Positions 5,105-6,215 of a stretch of 6,215 bases of DNA are shown piece by piece. The notes below the pieces were generated by a model. That model was not told where the DNA came from, did not search any database, and saw only the letters and a list, made by a program, of their open reading frames with translations. The DNA lies in NCBI GenBank assembly GCA_007123655.1, contig SKKR01000378.1, positions 1-6,215 on the forward strand. Direction: 5' to 3'. The DNA comes from Thermomicrobiaceae bacterium (GTDB taxonomy: Bacteria; Chloroflexota; Chloroflexia; Thermomicrobiales; Thermomicrobiaceae). The position numbers and the translations under genes were made by a program. Numbering within the stretch: the stretch's first letter is position 1; the number at the start of each line of letters is the position of its first letter.

Positions 5105-6215
5105 CTATCGCTTTCCTGGCGGCTTCAACTGGCGAAGCGACCGCGGCGGACCCGTGTCTGGCCGCGCGGCGGGCGGGTGAACCCGCGCAGCGGGACGAGA
5201 CGGAGGCGATGAACGAATCGGTGTCTCCGGAACAGGTTGCTGTTCGCGCTGGCGGATGACGATCACGGCAAGGAGCGCGAGGACCCCGAGTACGGCCAGC
5301 ACTCCTCCAACCCAGATACTCGCGCCCAGGTCGTCCAGGGCGGTTGTCTCGTCTTCCGCCGGCTGCGCGACAGGGTCTGCGACACTGGCGTCGGTGTCTG
5401 GCTGGGGGTCAGGATCCGGAACCGTGAACTGAAGCGACTCATCGGAAACACCAGCTCCGCTTTCCTCGTCGGTCAACTCGAGTGCCACGCCGTAGTTCCC
5501 GGGACTCAACCGGCCCTGGAACTGCACCTCGAGCACAGTCCCGGTTCCCGCGTAGACGGTGTCCATCGAAACGTCGCTCGCGACGATGCCGTCACCGTCC
5601 GCATCGAGCAGGGTGAACTCGCCAGACGGCCGCAGGTGTGCGTTTCCGGGGTTTTCAATATCGATTGCAACGAGCGAGTGCTCCCCGGCGAATCGGTGCT
5701 CCGCCCCACCGATCGCCAGCGCGGGTTCACGCGGACCTGGAACGTCGATCGCCACCGCGATCCCCTGGCGTACGGTCTGATCGAACTGCTGGGAATCATC
5801 CCCGACGGTAAGCGGCTCGGTGTTCTGGATAACGATCGAACTGATGTAGTCGCCAGGGCTCGCGTCGTCCGGAACTGCCACCGTAAACGTCTGTTCGATT
5901 GCCTGTTCCGGCTCGAGTTCGAACTCGGCATGGTCGAACTGGATCCATTCCGTGGCTGCGGTATGCGGATCATCGATCTCGCGCATGCCCATCCCGCCTC
6001 CGGGAATGGTGTAGACATCCGCCGCGTAGACCGAGGCGCCGGTGCCGACCTTGCCGTAGTTCCAGAAGCGAACCGTCAACTCGGTTGATTCACCGGGATC
6101 GAGTGAAATGTCGAAAAAGGAGTGCTCTGAATCAACGGGTTCGATACCCAGGCGGATCGGGTCTTCACTGGCAAGCGTCCAACCCGGCTGAAGGAGCCAG
6201 AGCAGTATGAAGAAA
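5105..6215 (-). CDS. WxL-interacting-type surface protein (DUF916 + DUF3324 + TM anchor), start just outside window
   Basis: Reading the minus strand from the right edge, the frame is open with 369 residues and ends TAG at 5107-5105. The first visible residues FFILLWLLQPGWTLA look like the end of a Sec signal peptide, with cleavage likely before SEDP, so only a few codons are missing. Next, FFDISLDPGESTELTVRFWNYG and SPGDYISSIVIQNTE match the DUF916 peptidoglycan-binding-type beta-sandwich (about 20-160). A second domain (about 163-265), with IDIENPGNAHLRPSG and LSPGNYGVALEL, resembles DUF3324. It contains DADGDGIVASD (204-214), which looks like a calcium-binding loop. An acidic linker, a transmembrane helix (about 298-320) and a basic, proline-rich cytoplasmic tail of about 49 residues follow. 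This is the WxL-interacting protein layout of Firmicutes. The TTG at 6079 is internal and not the start. Any WxL partner gene would lie upstream, outside the window. Confidence 0.7.
   Translation of the reverse strand, partial: FFILLWLLQPGWTLASEDPIRLGIEPVDSEHSFFDISLDPGESTELTVRFWNYGKVGTGASVYAADVYTIPGGGMGMREIDDPHTAATEWIQFDHAEFELEPEQAIEQTFTVAVPDDASPGDYISSIVIQNTEPLTVGDDSQQFDQTVRQGIAVAIDVPGPREPALAIGGAEHRFAGEHSLVAIDIENPGNAHLRPSGEFTLLDADGDGIVASDVSMDTVYAGTGTVLEVQFQGRLSPGNYGVALELTDEESGAGVSDESLQFTVPDPDPQPDTDASVADPVAQPAEDETTALDDLGASIWVGGVLAVLGVLALLAVIVIRQREQQPVPETPIRSSPPSRPAARVHPPAARPDTGPPRSLRQLKPPGKR

Noticed and set aside
5237..6088. 283-codon plus-strand open frame opposite the DUF916 protein
   Set aside because: The minus strand gives a signal peptide, two beta-sandwich-like domains and a membrane helix in order; the plus-strand product has no such structure.

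Overview
The window reads as a piece of a high-G+C bacterial chromosome with small, tightly packed genes. It carries seven genes complete in the window and one gene cut at each end. The best guess for the organism is a Chloroflexota bacterium of the Thermomicrobia/Sphaerobacter type. This rests on family flavour only: a LuxR/MalT-like ATPase-regulator tail, DUF3891, a MOSC-like protein, a WxL-interacting-type surface protein next to lipA, and frequent TTG/GTG starts. No rRNA or other taxonomic marker is present, so the assignment is tentative.

Layout, left to right. (1) At 2-259 (+) is the C-terminal end of a large regulator-like protein. (2) At 376-1646 (-) two genes form a likely operon: a DUF3891 protein followed 8 nt later by a YhhY-like GNAT N-acetyltransferase. 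A good sigma70-like promoter (1689-1717) precedes them, with a perfect 13-bp inverted repeat (1725-1758) just upstream of its -35. (3) About 440 bp (1760-2201) has no gene I can defend. (4) At 2202-2810 (-) is a MOSC-domain-like protein. (5) Divergent from it, at 2853-3337 (+), is an ATGA-overlapping pair, DUF4258 then DUF2283, with the look of a type II toxin-antitoxin module and an apparently leaderless extended -10 promoter. (6) At 3330-5026 (-) are lipA and then lipB, a complete pair for making protein-bound lipoate. (7) At 5105 to the right edge (-) is a secreted, membrane-anchored protein with the DUF916 + DUF3324 + transmembrane + basic tail layout of WxL-interacting proteins. Only its first few signal-peptide residues are missing.

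How the genes work together: LipB moves octanoyl groups from acyl carrier protein onto lipoyl domains and LipA inserts two sulfurs, so these two neighbours form the functional core of the window. The DUF4258/DUF2283 pair is a self-contained accessory module of lower G+C wedged between the MOSC gene and lipB. The remaining genes are housekeeping-like or uncharacterised. I found no CRISPR array, tRNA, rRNA, insertion sequence or attachment site, and no clearly new multi-gene system. The observations most worth a second look are the DUF4258/DUF2283 module, the WxL-interacting-type protein outside Firmicutes (if the organism guess holds) and the palindrome at the DUF3891 promoter.
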